Assembly (NCBI RefSeq): GCF_030253575.1
Contig: NC_080560.1
Coordinates: forward strand, 38,983,001 to 39,047,000
Direction of reading: 5' to 3'
Source of the DNA: Rhododendron vialii
Lineage: Eukaryota; Streptophyta; Magnoliopsida; Ericales; Ericaceae
DNA: 64,000 nucleotides
Shown: positions 1 through 12,679 of the stretch, piece after piece
How the letters are laid out: the number at the start of each line of letters is the position of its first letter
How positions within the stretch are numbered: position 1 is the stretch's first letter
Made by a program: the position numbers and the translations under genes
Notes under the pieces: model-generated
What the model saw: only the letters and a program-made list of their open reading frames with translations
The model's database searches: none
What the model was told of the DNA's origin: nothing

Positions 1-597
1 AAATAATTAGTTGAATTCAGTTGACCAATCACGTGGTCTGGGTTGATTCAAGTAGTTTCTCTACTAATTTTGTTTTGTTAAACCTTTTCCAGAGCAATTA
101 CTCCAAAAACCTAATAGATTTGGCCAAGTAGGCATGAGAAATAAGTATTTATCCTCTATGAGATTACATGTTTAAATTCGCCAAGCATTCCAAATCTTGA
201 GGACACTAAAAAGTTTGTCCGATCATTAATGTCAGGTTCCCGAAATAGTCAAAATGCCCGCAAACTTACCTGAACATCCGATAATCTAAAAAGAGTGTAC
301 TGATAAATTACTCTGGAAATGATGTGTGATGTTTCAACTTTCAAGGGAATAGTCCTTTTTAATGATGAAGAGTAGCTGAATCAAATAATTGGAATGAGGA
401 CTTTAATAATTTCTTTCTCCGGAAAATGATGTCTTGAATTTATCGTATTGTACGTTACGCGAATGATCTTTTGACAAATTCTAATGAACATTTTCCATTA
501 TTGTCGTAGGCCTATAAAAAACTTGCATAGGCCGAAATTAGACCGGACTGGACACTAAAGGTGATTGGATGGGAGCTTCATTCAAATTGAATGAGAC
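1..597. other. No recognisable gene
   Basis: AT-rich sequence without a convincing reading frame, repeat or RNA gene. It ends at the target-site copy of the Tourist-like MITE that follows. Confidence 0.6.
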
Positions 598-600
598 TAA

Positions 601-930
601 GAGTCCGTTCCAGAACCGGAATAAGAACTTATTTTTTGTCTAATAATAAGGTGTGTTTCACAAAAAGATGAATAAATACTTATTTTAAAAAAAGATAATT
701 TCAAGCTCAAAAATCATGTGCTTACGCAAATAATTTTCCTTATCACTATGGATCTTGTTTGATAGATCTCATTGAGATCTTTAATACGGTGCAAAAAAAA
801 TTGAAAATTTATTTTTTATTTACATTATTTTTGAGTTTGAAAATGTAAAAATAAGCTGCTTATTTGAATTTTATGAAACAAAGCTCCAAAATAAGTACTT
901 ATAAAATAAGAAGGTTTCTGGAACGGGCTC
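601..930. mobile_element. Tourist-like (PIF/Harbinger) MITE, family A, copy 1
   Basis: The element opens with GAGTCCGTTCCAGAA and closes with TTCTGGAACGGGCTC, which are inverted ends. It is flanked by TAA at 598-600 and 931-933, the 3-bp target duplication typical of PIF/Harbinger. The core carries GATCTTGTTTGATAGATC and ATACGGTGCAAAAA, shared with the copies at 17878-18118 (same orientation), 14462-14699 and 51730-51967 (opposite orientation). No coding capacity, so it is non-autonomous. Confidence 0.85.
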
Positions 931-933
931 TAA

Positions 934-2994
934 AGATAATTCATTGCTCTTGGAGCACCGACACGTAGCACTCCAAATGTCTCCACTGCCATGCATTCAC
1001 GTTGTATCCATATGTGACTAAACGAATGAACTCCTCGTAAATATGTAGTTGTAAAAGCTTTTAAAGCACCACGGGACCGTACTTCATAATCATTGTATAA
1101 CCGCTCGAACTATGTCAACCCACCTGCAATCCAAAACAAAAAGATACGTATATACTGCAATGCATTTTAAAGTCTAAAAAAAGTCCCAATAATGTTACGG
1201 GCACATCCCTCGGCCACACCCCGATTACATCACTCTCACATACGTGTGGGTTTCATCTTATAATTAAATGTGTGGTGCCCACACATATATAAAAGTGATA
1301 TGGTCGGGATGTGACCGAGCGATGTGTCCGTAGTTCGGCTTAAGTCCTGTGAATCTTTCTCTCACCCTGTTACCTCTTCGTTGTGTTACACTGTCGTCTG
1401 CCTTCTACAAAATAATCATATGCTTGATCCAGTTATTTTGTTAACAATTGACAGAGATAAAAACTCGTATAGTTCATGATCCTTCTATTCTCGTTATCGT
1501 TTTCTGGCATTATTATCCTTTCTAAATTTGTAATCGGTGTTCTTGAGTATCCGGTGTTGACGCCACACTTGCCTTCCATGGGACTAGCGGGTAGAAGTTA
1601 GTTGTCAGAAGCGAACTTCTAGGCCAGGAAGGAGCCAAAAAAGGTGAGCGCCCCCTGCGCGAGTCTTATTGAAAACTAAAGCAAGAAGCAAGAAAGTTGA
1701 CTATAGGTTATGGGTGGGTGACCCCATGAAAAAAAATTCTATAACCATATCAATTTTTTTTCGAAAGTTTATGAGAGAACTCATCAAAGTTTATTGTTAA
1801 CACCACACTAGATGATTTTTTTCAATCTCTACAAGTTCTGATGGAATGCAAAATGAAAGGCCACAAAACCCATTTGAAGGTGTCTATCACACTAGATAAT
1901 TTTTCAATGTATGAAATTTGAGTTGGGATGGAAAACTGTTATTTAAATAGAGTATAATATATGAATAATATACATATGCATTGCTTAAGACGTAAAGCAT
2001 GAAAGTCTAATACCTAAGTTTTGGGAATTGCACATGTTTTGATAAGGGTATTGACGTTTATGAATGACCTTTCCCGAACTTCTGAAATTACCACTTAGTA
2101 TCTCTCTACACATGGTGAGATAGTTTTTGAAAAGAAAAATGTATTTTGGATTATCTTCCCAAATTCATAATATCTTTTGAGCATTACTCAAAATACACAT
2201 TCATAATCTATTTTGAGTATTATCCTCTCAAGCACTACACTGTTACAAAATCTATTCTCCATATATCTCTCAAACACTTTACCAGATTTATAATATATGC
2301 TAGCAACAATTCAAAATTAATAACTCATAATCCAAACTGGAAAATGCAAAAAAAAAAAAAAAAAATTAGACTCCCAAACAAGCCCTTAGTTTTATTAATT
2401 CATAAGAAGTACACCAAACAAGCACAATAATACTGAGAATTCTAAAGATATAGTTCGTCCAATCAAATAGTTCGGTACTAAAATTGGCAAAATATTTAAT
2501 GTTGGTGTCAAATAATTAATAACAACTAATTAAATACCCCACATATAATTAATGGTTGTAGTGGGAATATAATGCATGTGAGATGCCACGTGAAGTTCAT
2601 TGAATAAAAACTCCAACCTCTCCATCAGAATCTTTTTCTATAATTTAGGAGTCTAGATCAGCTTCCGCTTACCTCTATTGATTATTAATCTTTGAGGTCA
2701 ATCTCAGCATCCACTAACGGGAACTGAAATAAAACCGCAACAAATGACCCATATAAATGGGCCCAAAGGGTATAATAGCATCTGAGATGTTTCAAACATC
2801 AACAACACTATATAGAAATAACTGGAACTCTGAACAATGGATATAGAGCAAAACCATGTACATGATTATGGAGAAGAAGAATACTCAGAAATAAATCATT
2901 AAAAGCACTTAATATGCATGGTTAACAACACTATATAGAAATCATAAGATAAAATCCAAAACAATCATAATCCGATATATACAATCATAATCAC
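934..2994. other. Gene-poor stretch
   Basis: Apart from the small foldback at 1197-1333, I see no gene. The ORF at 2146-2430 is AT-rich, has no recognisable domain and ends through an A-run; I treat it as chance. Confidence 0.5.
1197..1333. mobile_element. Short foldback MITE
   Basis: The left arm (ACGGGCACATCCCTCGG, followed by CCACACCCCGA) is mirrored by the right arm (TCGGGATGTGACCGAG, then CGATGTGTCCGTA). The arms meet near a GTGTGGG / CCCACAC core, so almost the whole 137 bp can fold into a hairpin. I could not fix a target-site duplication, so the superfamily is unassigned. Confidence 0.6.
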
Positions 2995-3640
2995 AATTTT
3001 TTTTTTATTAGCAAAAAGAATTTTATTAATCAACGAATCAAAGTTACAAAGATTAAAAGGAAAACGGGAAAGGAGACATTACAATCAACGACCTACATCT
3101 CAACTATGTTGGCACCTAGGCCGAGGACAATCATATGCCACTCGCTACTTAAGAGGAAAGTTGGTGAGACACCAACCGAAAAACATACATCAAAAACATC
3201 AAAACAATCAAATCCCCTAAAACAGACTGGGGTTGACAAAACTTGCCTAAACGTATGACCGATGACCTTCAACATGAACACTGGGATTAACTTTTGAGGC
3301 TATAACCGAACCTACAACACTTGGTTACCCATTCACAGCTCAACAGCAGCAGCCATAACTTCATCAATCCATGCACACCTAGACTGAAAAACTTGACAGC
3401 TTTGAAGGAAGATTGTAACTGAAAGCTATAAATCTGAGACATTCAAATCATCCTTCAACATGGATCCTTCAGAACGGCATAACAGCAGAATTGGAGCTGA
3501 AACATCAAGCTTTGAACCCATAGCATAATTGATGTTAGCTAACTTGATAAAAACTGAGAAAGGGAGCAGTATCATAGAACAAGAGTCCCAATCGTCTACA
3601 GCCCCTACCATCAACGACATGCTTCAAAGGAAAAATGTTA
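2995..3640 (-). repeat. Possible 3' tail of a LINE, minus orientation
   Basis: Read on the minus strand the segment ends with ATTAATAAAATTCTTTTTGC followed by a run of A, which resembles the 3' UTR and poly-A tail of plant LINEs. The minus-strand ORFs at 3093-3281 and 3426-3620 show no reverse transcriptase or endonuclease motif. This could also be the 3' end of an unknown processed transcript. Confidence 0.3.
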
Positions 3641-5083
3641 TGGATTTTTTTTTTTTATACAAGTTAAAGATCGATAAAGATTTATGGTGAAATGTAGCAA
3701 TTTTTTTTTACAATTTACAGGATGCATATTGTACACACCCAAATGTATTGCGGTCAATCATGTGTCCAGGAATATCTTTATCAACATACTTTTTGACATG
3801 ATTGATATTCTCGACAACCTCTAAGAGATGAAAAGTTTCGATAATCAAAAGTGGGCTAAAAAAGCCCCACAAATTGCCCTACGGGGTGGTCAAACCCACT
3901 TGATAGGAGCTGGTTTCAAGTGAGGAGCTTGGAACCAGAAGTGAGAGCCGGGTCCCGCGAGGAGACTTCTTTAGGTGAGCCCGACAAGTGAGGAGCTTGA
4001 GTCTTGGGGTGCTTGTCGTGCTTGGATAAGTCACAAATGAGACGAGCTTGAGGAGCTTGATGTGCTTAAAGCGGACACTTGTCTCACATCGCAGCATCAA
4101 CAAAAATAGAAAATTGTAGTATATAATGAATCGCGACGAGCTACTATATAACGTGAGATTAACCTTTCGAGCCACGTAGTTAAGCCGAGGATAAGCAGGT
4201 CAGCTGGCGCGGGTCGTTATAATTTTAGACCCGCATCATCGATCCAAACCGTTGGTCGCGTATATTTTGTAGTAAAAAGTCATTTGGATCGGACATGTTG
4301 TGAGCCAAGTTGCTTCTGCTTGAGCAACCCCACATGCATTAGCCCCCATTGCTTGCCTATGGGCCAAAAGCGTGCCAAAAAAATGGAGAGACATTTCCAT
4401 ATGCCATTGGAACACATACCTGAATTGCAGCTTAATTTGGAGCCAGCCAGTCTCACATGGAGGGAGGGGGAGGGGGAATTGGGCTTTATTTTAGTTTGGT
4501 AGCCAATTGTCACATCAGTTGATTGATGAGAATGTACGTACTTTGTGTGATTCAGATTGGGAAAATAGACCATTCATGCTTTGATGTTTTCATTTGCCTA
4601 ATTGTTTTTAGCTTTAAATAAGCTTGAAAAGGACTTGACTCTACTAAAATTTTGAATAATGATCATGTCAAGAGCATCTGAGATTGTTGTGCCAAATTTC
4701 TTGTTTAAAGCAAAATTTGGCTGGTGAATATCAATTAGTAGTACTTCCATTCGGTAATGTTATTTGTTATCGCCTACTCAAGCTTTGCAAATTTTTTAAC
4801 TTTTTATTATAACTAATTCTTGGGGCCTAGTTCCACTGCTCTTGTGGGGAGCTCGATTAAAATTGAAGCAAAGTTTCATATAGACTTGCCCCCATAGGAG
4901 TTAAATATCACTCGAGAGGTTTCAAACTAAAGGTTTTTTTTGACACCTTTTTACACTCTTTCGAGTAAAAAAAAAAAAAAATAGCCTAGTTTAAATGAGT
5001 TGAACTATTAGATCTTTGATCACTAGGTCAATCCTTTTAAGATACACTCTTAAAAAAGTGACCATGCTTTCTATATCAGATAG
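3641..5083. other. Unclassified, partly repetitive stretch
   Basis: No gene recognised. Between about 3930 and 4060 the motif GAGGAGCTTG recurs several times, and the block 3862-4230 is more GC-rich than its surroundings and ends in GCGGGTCGTTATAA. It looks like part of a dispersed repeat but I cannot name the family. The overlapping ORFs on both strands at 4280-4573 mirror each other and carry no domain. Confidence 0.35.
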
Positions 5084-5092
5084 GTAATTTTA

Positions 5093-6804
5093 GGGCAAAT
5101 TTCACTAACCTCCCTTGGGGTTTCTGACACAAACAGATACCTCCCCTGAGATTTCTGAAATAACACTAACCTCCCTTCCTTTTCTGACAAAGCAAAAAGT
5201 GACTCCCCTGCCGTTACTTTTCAGAGAATGGCGTTAACATTGGCAAAGGAAATAAATTGCATAGAGTTATTTGGAATGCATCACACCTCACTTTCATTTT
5301 TTGGAATGAATCAAGTTAAAAACAATTAGGCGTAATATATATATTTTTGCCATTTTTTTATATTTTTCTTTTGTCAATAAAATTAAAAAATATAGTTGTT
5401 TGAATCAAATTTATGTCATAGATGAAATAATTGACTTGTTTGGGATTTATAGGATTGTTTCTTGACGATTACAATTAAAAAATTCCCCAATTTCGTATTG
5501 AAACAAAAAAAAAATTGGAAAGAGTTTATACTCATGGATTTATTTTTGTTTGCGAAATGGCATGAAAGGGGTCCATCTTTTATGTTTTATTTTAGACTTG
5601 TTGTCGCTCTTATGTTATCGCCACCATTCATACCACCATTGTTTTTTTGTGTCTTAAATCTTTTTTTATTTAAATTATTGCCTAATCAACTCGTTATTCC
5701 CTCACCATTTAACATACCTTGCCCTACAGACTCAATTACACTCAATCAAGCTTACCTTCTAACATTTGGGTATTGAGAGTTTAGCAATATTATGCCATGA
5801 AGCAATGCACATGGACAATTGTCTTGGCTTTTTGCAATGGTATAATCTTTAAGTTGAAAAAGGTAAGGCAGACATCTTCCTTTTCCACAAGGTCCTTGCT
5901 TTAACAACATCTGCTTTTTTTGTGTCCCCCCATTGATACACCTGAGTATTCCATCTTCTTGAAGTTCACAAAATGTTCAAACTATATCACAACTTGTACA
6001 TTATCTTTTATATTCTAGGATCATGCTTGAAATTTGGTGGTCCTTCAAAAATTTAAGAAACACTAGGGAATGTTGAAATGAACCAATAATCTAAAAATAA
6101 ATAAAATATGCCAAACCAAGCCTAAGTGAATAGGCAATTGTTTTAGGATAAATAAAAATAATTATAAAAAAATGATTATTAAGCCAAACCACGCCTAAGT
6201 GAATAGGACAGTTGTGGCGGATTTGAAGACATAAAAAAAATAATGATGGTATGAGATGGTGGAGGCTGCATAAGAGCGACAACAAGTTTAAAATAAGACA
6301 TAAAAGTTGGACCCCCTTCATGCCATTTCACAAATAAAAATAAATTCACGAGTATAAACTCTCTTTCCATTTTTTTTTTGTTTCAACACGATGGGGAATT
6401 TTCTTAATTATAATCGTTAAAAAGTAATTCCATAAAGCCCAAACAAGTTAATTATTTCGGCTTTGATATAAATTTGATTTCACACAACTCTAATTTTTAA
6501 AATTTCATTGACAAACAAAAATCAAAAAAATTAATAACATTACGCCTAGTTGTTTTTAAGTTGATTCATTCCAAAAAATGAAAGTGACGAAGAGTGATTC
6601 ATTCCAAATATTCCTGTTCAATTTGTTTCCTTTGTAGTATTTTTGTACTTCTCTTGCCAATGCTAACACCATCCTTTGAAAAGTAACGGGGGGGTCCCTT
6701 ATTGCTGTGTCAGAAAAGGAAGGAAGGTTAATGTTATTTCAAAAATCTCAAGGGAGGTATCTGTTTGTGTCAGAAACCTCAGGAGAGGTCAGTGAAATTT
6801 GCCC
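5093..6804. mobile_element. Non-autonomous Mutator-like element (MULE) with long terminal inverted repeats
   Basis: Both ends read GGGCAAATTTCACT going inwards. The inverted repeats run about 580 bp (roughly 5093-5675 and 6225-6804) and include the recurring phrase ACCTCCC...TTTCTGACA. The 9-bp target duplication GTAATTTTA is exact at 5084-5092 and 6805-6813, as expected for Mutator superfamily elements. The roughly 550-bp interior and the arms show no transposase; ORFs at 5462-5776 and 6091-6370 are mirror translations of the arms. The intact target duplication with diverged arms suggests a moderately old insertion. Confidence 0.9.
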
Positions 6805-6813
6805 GTAATTTTA

Positions 6814-7985
6814 TGGTGACCTTTCAAATCTTGCTGTCACTCAAAGGCACACTAAAAACTCACTTTCAATAAATCAATCATGTGTTGTCATTGTAACCAA
6901 CTCATTTTTATGTAAGCTCAATTATTTCAATTTCAAAAAAGTCTAATCACACATTTAAATCACAAGTACTTTCCACACAATTGTTTATATCATGAAGAAC
7001 CCTTTGGCGCATGAGGACCCATATGCATTATGTATCGAATTCCGCACACAATTGTTTCTGGAATCGCATTTTAAAATTGTGTGTAGCATTACTCTTTCGA
7101 TTATTATTATTATTATTTTTTCCTTCTGAAGCCTGTGATTAGTCGTCTGAGCTGGTGGCTTGGACAGGGTTGCTTTTAGATATGAGATTTTTAGCGAATT
7201 AATATCCCCCCCCCCCCCCGGCTTCATAGGCTTCGGAAAAATAAAGCCAGAAATTAATATAACCTGCACCAGCAAATTGATAGTGTTTTTTTGGCCTAAA
7301 GGCACCGCACAATGCTTTTTAAATATAGTCTAAACAAAATATTAAATCTCACTTTTTCGAAGGTTTTTGTGTGAATACAACATTTCTTTTTAACGTCATC
7401 TCACATGAGGTGAGTCCCGGATATGCATATGGTCACACCTCATGTAAGAAGAGCATTACAAATAACCGTGAATTAGAAAAAATTTCCTTCTCCCAACAAA
7501 ATCTACTTCTCGAAAATTTCCATTTTAAGAATAAGTTTCAAACATGGTCCATCTAACCAAGTTCATAAAATAATCTAACACAAGTGTTACCAAATCTGTT
7601 TAATTCCGTTAGTTGCATTCAGGGGTAATTAAAAATGTATAATCATACGGGATTCCAAATCGAATTCAATTTTTTGAATGCCCACTCACTCAAAAGTCCC
7701 CTATTGCACTCGTTTCCTTAACTGACCTAAAAAAATAAAAAAGCAAAATAGTTCCAAGATTACATATAACCAAGTAATTAAGGAGTAGAGTTTGAAATTA
7801 CATATAACCAAGTAAGGAATAGAGTTTGAAACTCTGTCTACCCAAAAGGCTCCAACAAAAAACCTGCAATCTTCCATCTCAGACAGATCATAAAACTCCA
7901 AATCATCTAAACCAACAGCTAGCTCAAGTTGTATTGAACAACAATTCGTTCTCTTACCTATTAGTTAAAAAGAAAAAGAATCTAA
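6814..7985. other. Gene-free stretch with a poly-C tract
   Basis: No gene recognised. A run of about 14 C lies at 7206-7219. The short ORFs here have no recognisable domain. Confidence 0.5.
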
Positions 7986-7989
7986 CGCG

Positions 7990-8605
7990 AAGGATTACTA
8001 TTGGCCGCAAAAAATTACTCCTAGCCACGAAGAATTATTCATGACTCCAAAATATTACTCTTGGCCGTGAAGAATTATTCTTGGCCTCGAAGAATTACTC
8101 CAGGCCGCGTATAATTACTCTTGGCCAGAAAGAATTACAACTGGCCGTGATGAATTACTCTTGGCCGCAAATAATTGCTGTTGGCTGCAAATAATTGCTG
8201 TTGGACGCACATAATTGCACTTGGCCACAAAGAATTGCGAGACCATAAAGTAATTCGATGCGGCCAAAAGCAATTCGATGCGGCTAAGAGTAATTTGTAG
8301 CGGCCAAGAGCAATTCGATGTGGCCAAGTACAATTCGATGCGGCCAAGTGCAATTCTTCGCGGCTAGAAGGAATTCTGTACGGCCAAGTGCAATTCGATG
8401 CGGTCAAGACCAATTCAATGCTGCCAAGTGCAATTCGATGTGGCCAAAAGTAATTCGATGCAGCCAAGTGCAATTCAATGCGGTCAAGTGCAATTTAATA
8501 TGGCCAAGTGCAATTTAATGCGGCCAAATGTATTATTTGCAGCCATGAGTAATTCTTTATGACTAGGAGTAATTCTTTGCATCCAATAGTAATTTTTTGT
8601 GAACT
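7990..8605. repeat. Large palindrome made of inverted arrays of a 20-bp tandem repeat
   Basis: From about 7990 to 8237 some 12 diverged monomers follow the pattern AATTACTCTTGGCCGCGAAG. From about 8245 to 8600 some 17 monomers run in the opposite orientation, with pattern CAATTCGATGCGGCCAAGTG. The outermost monomers pair best: the left end carries ATTACTATTGGCCGCAA and the right end, reverse complemented, ATTACTATTGGATGCAA. The orientation switch is near 8240. ORFs on both strands through here (8135-8473, 8318-8518) simply translate the periodic repeat (WPHRIALG-type and CGQVQF-type motifs) and are not genes. It could be a foldback transposon with subrepeat ends; I cannot name a family. Confidence 0.85.
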
Positions 8606-9213
8606 TCTAATCTCAGCCATTGGCTCCAATGGTTGAGATGAAATGTCTTTTTTGTGTCACCGGAATGATCCCATATATATATATTCTTCAAATTAACACA
8701 GAATTTTGAAAGTTTTGGTATACTTCTCTCTTCTTCTTTTTTGAAAAATCACAGAGACATTAATGTACAATTGTTAGGAGTAAATAAACCCACACAGCAA
8801 TTGTGTAATATGTGCAAAAAGTATGAGTACTTTACTAAAAGAAGGAGAATGAGTCTAAACCACTGGATCAAAGTAATCATCCATTGCAACAATTTGTCTT
8901 TTGTTAAGTATTGATGAGCCTTACACCATTGCATTATCTACTATAGAAAATTAAGTTAAATAAGAAAATTAATTCCAATGCGGAAACACATGCACATGTA
9001 TATTTTCGTTGACTTTCAACTTTCAACTCGATGAAGGTGAAGATGAAACTATGAATTAGAATCAAGATGTAACAAAATCAATACATTTGTTGCCACCAAC
9101 ATATTGTAATGATTCAAATAACCAAATATATAATTAATTAGTTTTTTCTCTTTAATCACTCAACCAACTAAATATTTAGCAATCTGAATACATTTCAAAA
9201 AATGGCAAGGCGT
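8606..9213. other. No recognisable gene
   Basis: AT-rich sequence without a supported ORF or repeat family. Confidence 0.55.
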
Positions 9214-9341
<128 letters not shown>

Positions 9342-10525
9342 ACTAAACGTATGTATGAGAGAGAAAATAATTTTGGATTCAAAATTGGAATTCATTTTGG
9401 AATTAACGTGTGAGGGAGAGAGAGATAACCCTAAATCACAGTAATTGTTTTTGAAGAAAAATTCAAAAATAAGGAATCAGAACAAAATTAGGAAACATTA
9501 GTTTTAGTTTGTCTTCCAAATATTCATTCTTTCCAAGTATATTTCTAGTTTTACTACCCGTAAATCTCAGCTATAGAAAAAATATGTATAAATCCGATGA
9601 TCCAAAATATAGAGTATTCAAAAACCGCTGCTCCATATTATATAGATATGCATTGTAACTTCAAAGTAAAATAAAACAATTAAGCATAGCAGAGATTTTA
9701 TGGATCATCAAAAATATTAAGATAGCCACATTAAATAATTATGAATCGCCCTTTTTTAACATCACGTAGGGGTTTTTATTTAACGTTCTATTTTACATGA
9801 CCCAATCATATACGCCAAGCCAATAAAGAAATTCGAAACACAAAAGAAAGTACTTAAAAGTTTTGTACAGTTTACATGACAATAATAACATTCTAGTTTG
9901 TTTATTTAATGCATGTGAGAAAACTTCTTTAATTTGCAAAAACTATTCAATCACACAGAACTAAATTGATGTACAAGCTCATTAAATTTCTTCCTTCAAT
10001 TATGAAAAGCCTGCCCTGCAAGTTGTTTTTAATTGCTTTGTGAGGAAGGATAATGATACATCAAGATTTTGTTTGGTTATTAGGTGATGGCAAAAAGGAG
10101 CTTTTAAACGTGGGGAGTGCTGTAATACACACCTTTAAGTCTCGTATACTCCACATGAAGAAATTGTAGGATGAGAAGTTTTTGATATACTATGTGGAAT
10201 TGTGTTTGTATCGGTATAAATACAGATTGGATCGATTTGGTTCGGTTCAGAATCAGAACCAACAGTGAAAATTCACAAACTAAACCGTTTTGAAATCGAT
10301 TCTCTATTTTTTGGTCAGTGACCAAACCAAAAAACTTACCTCGATTATGCGGTTAGAATTGAATCTAATTCTGGGAAGGAAAAAAATTTCAGTGGTGTTC
10401 GGTGAACTATATAACATTTTCTGTTTAGGTTGTGATGATGATATTTCAAAAGGCGTATTAATTTAAAACACACAACTCCATAGTGCATATGTTGTACTAT
10501 AGTGACCCAGGGATCCCATAACGTG

Positions 10526-10599
10526 TTCTCTTTGGCTTCCACACGACTTATGGGAATCCAATTTCTCTTTGGCTACCACAAGACTTCTGGGAATCCAAT
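10526..10599. repeat. 37-bp tandem duplication
   Basis: Two adjacent copies begin TTCTCTTTGGC and end GGGAATCCAA. They differ at only a few positions. Confidence 0.85.
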
Positions 10600-11446
10600 T
10601 AGAGGAGGCTCTAGTTAACCTTTCAAGAAATTACTAGCAAAAATGAAGTTTTTTCAAGTTGACTTAAGCAATCAAGGTGACTCATATTCGAAAACGAAAT
10701 GACATTGACAAACTATGGCCAACCACTCCTCTGAATGCAAGATCCTTGACGCGAAAACAAACCAATACTGTGAAGTCTGTGATAAAGCAACCATTTAATA
10801 CGGGGACAATAGGTGTCTGATCTCCTCTGTCTCGAAAACCCTGTGCTAAAAGATTTTCCGGCCATGGGATTGTGTATTATTTTCTTTAGGTTTTAAAACC
10901 AACGACCTGAAAACCCTTCAGTAACGTGCTAGATAGATATATAACTGAATGATATTCACAATTTAGTTATAATAAATGTGGTAACAAAAATTGGATGGAA
11001 ACAACGCTTTTTTTTCCCTTTTTGGATCACCGCGACCTACTCGTGTTTACCATCGGAGTTTTTGTCTTTTGGTTTGTGAAGTAAAGCGGAAGGAAATGAT
11101 AATTACTTGGACTTGTTTCTTTTTTTTTTGCATTATTATCCCATCAAATGATATACATAATCCTTTTCTGGTAAAAAGCTGATTTTGGCCAATGAAGTAG
11201 GGTTGTAAGGTAAAACATGCGCACCACAACGAGGTCAAGTTGCCAAGAAAAAGCAGGAATCAAAACTACAATCATACACTCAAAAGTCGAGCTGGGCCGA
11301 GATGATCGAAAAATGAAGCCAACCAGGGCAAGTGGAGCCAAAATCAAGACGAGTTGGCAAAACAGGAGTTTGGTACGTATACCTGTTCCTTCCCACGCGG
11401 CAGCAGGATCAAACTGTTGTGGTACGTACTAGGCATGTAAATCAAA

Positions 11447-11532
11447 TATCGCGTAAAAGAGGTTTTGTACTAAATGTTCCCCGCGTTTCTTATCGCGTAA
11501 AAGATGTTTTGTACTAAATGGTCCCCGCGACT
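11447..11532. repeat. 44-bp tandem duplication
   Basis: TATCGCGTAAAAGA followed by GTTTTGTACTAAATG and CCCCGCG occurs twice, at 11447 and 11491, with a handful of differences. Confidence 0.85.
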
Positions 11533-11904
11533 CTTGGTGGTTGGTTGAAACTAGTAAATGACTGATGTCTTCTAGAATCTGTCGGGTCTGCAATCTCTGT
11601 GGTCATGCTCGGGAGTCGGGCCTTCCACCTCTTCTCTGGAGTAAAAAAAAATTTTATGGAGCCAAAATCAAGCCGTTCAACCATTGTAACCGAAAGTAAC
11701 TGTCAATCAAGAAAAATGAAAACTAAGAACCCTAGAGCCATAATACAATGACACAAGAGATGTAGAGAGACTCCCATTCATTGGTCCCTCAGATGCCTCA
11801 ATCGAGTTTTAAATGCAAGAAATAGGGCCACACAGTAGGCCCATAGACCAAATTGTCTCTCATTTTCCACTGCCCCATGTCCCTTAGAACATGGAGGAAA
11901 TTAT

Positions 11905-11962
11905 GGTTCCTCTCTCTCCTCCCCTGTTGCCTCTCTCTCCTCCCCTGTTCCCTCTCTCTCTT
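11905..11962. repeat. CT-rich tandem repeat in the probable DUF1677 leader
   Basis: CTCTCTCTCCTCCCCTGTT occurs as adjacent near-identical copies. It lies about 180-230 bp before the DUF1677 start codon, so it may be promoter or 5' leader. Confidence 0.7.
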
Positions 11963-12137
11963 GCCAACCACAAAACCTCTCAGAACAACACCCAACACTA
12001 CTACTTATTGTAGTTCTTATGGCAGCAAACCCACCAATTTCCATAAGTGAAAATCGATAGGCAAAAGATGAAATCCAAATAGTACTACTTTCTTCTCAAT
12101 TCCCTTGGAAACTTTTCTGTCATTAGAGAAAAAAGGA

Positions 12138-12491
12138 ATGGAGATTGAATTGGCAAAGTGTGAGTGTTGTGGCCTGAAAGAGGATTGCACCCAAGATTAC
12201 ATAACCGAAGTGAAGGCGAAATTTGACGGGAAATGGCTATGTGGGTTGTGCTCGGAAGCAGTCAGGGATGAAGCAAACAGAGGGAAGAAATCATTTGGGG
12301 TGGAAGAAGCTGTGAGGGCGCACATGTCGTTTTGTCGAAAGTATAAGTCGAATCCGGCGATCCGGGTCGCCGACGGGATGAGGCAGATGTTAAGGAGGAG
12401 GTCGGGGGAAGGGTCGTCGTCGTCGAAGAAGTATACAAGATCAGGTGGAAAATCTCAAGTAGGAGACGAGTCTTCATTTTCTTACTACTAG
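12138..12491 (+). CDS. DUF1677 family protein (single exon, 117 aa)
   Basis: Plant-specific DUF1677 proteins are short and of unknown biochemical function. The diagnostic cysteine-rich start is present: CECCGLKEDC followed by a conserved lysine and tryptophan region (FDGKWLCGLCSEAVRDEA) about 25 residues later, so paired CxxC-type motifs could bind a metal. The middle (VEEAVRAHMSFCRKY) fits the family helix, and the tail is Ser/Lys rich and probably disordered. I take the ATG at 12138 because the protein then starts MEIELAKCECC, as in relatives; the frame is open 11 codons upstream but only from a non-ATG codon. No intron is needed. The closest Arabidopsis relatives from memory are At4g14819 and At3g22540, which agrees with the neighbouring genes. 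Length is normal and nothing is broken. Confidence 0.9.
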   Translation: MEIELAKCECCGLKEDCTQDYITEVKAKFDGKWLCGLCSEAVRDEANRGKKSFGVEEAVRAHMSFCRKYKSNPAIRVADGMRQMLRRRSGEGSSSSKKYTRSGGKSQVGDESSFSYY

Positions 12492-12679
12492 TAACTGGAA
12501 GTGAACTAATTGATTAAGGTTAATTTCGTCTTTGGCTTGAATAAGGTTCTCAACAAAATCTTCATGGCTCTTGGCTCTGATCTTGTTTTGTATATAACGT
12601 TGTTTCAATTCCTAGTTTTGTGTTTTTTTTTTTTTTGTTTCTTCCTAAGTGTGTTGATAATCGACGTTGTCCAGGACTA

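Noticed and set aside
3862-4232. A terminal repeat of an LTR element
   Set aside because: No second copy, primer-binding site or coding remnant was seen, so I left it unclassified.
8115-8518. Overlapping ORFs with periodic Trp-Pro or Cys-Gly-Gln motifs
   Set aside because: Periodicity equals that of the 20-bp DNA repeat read through in frame; both strands are open for the same reason.
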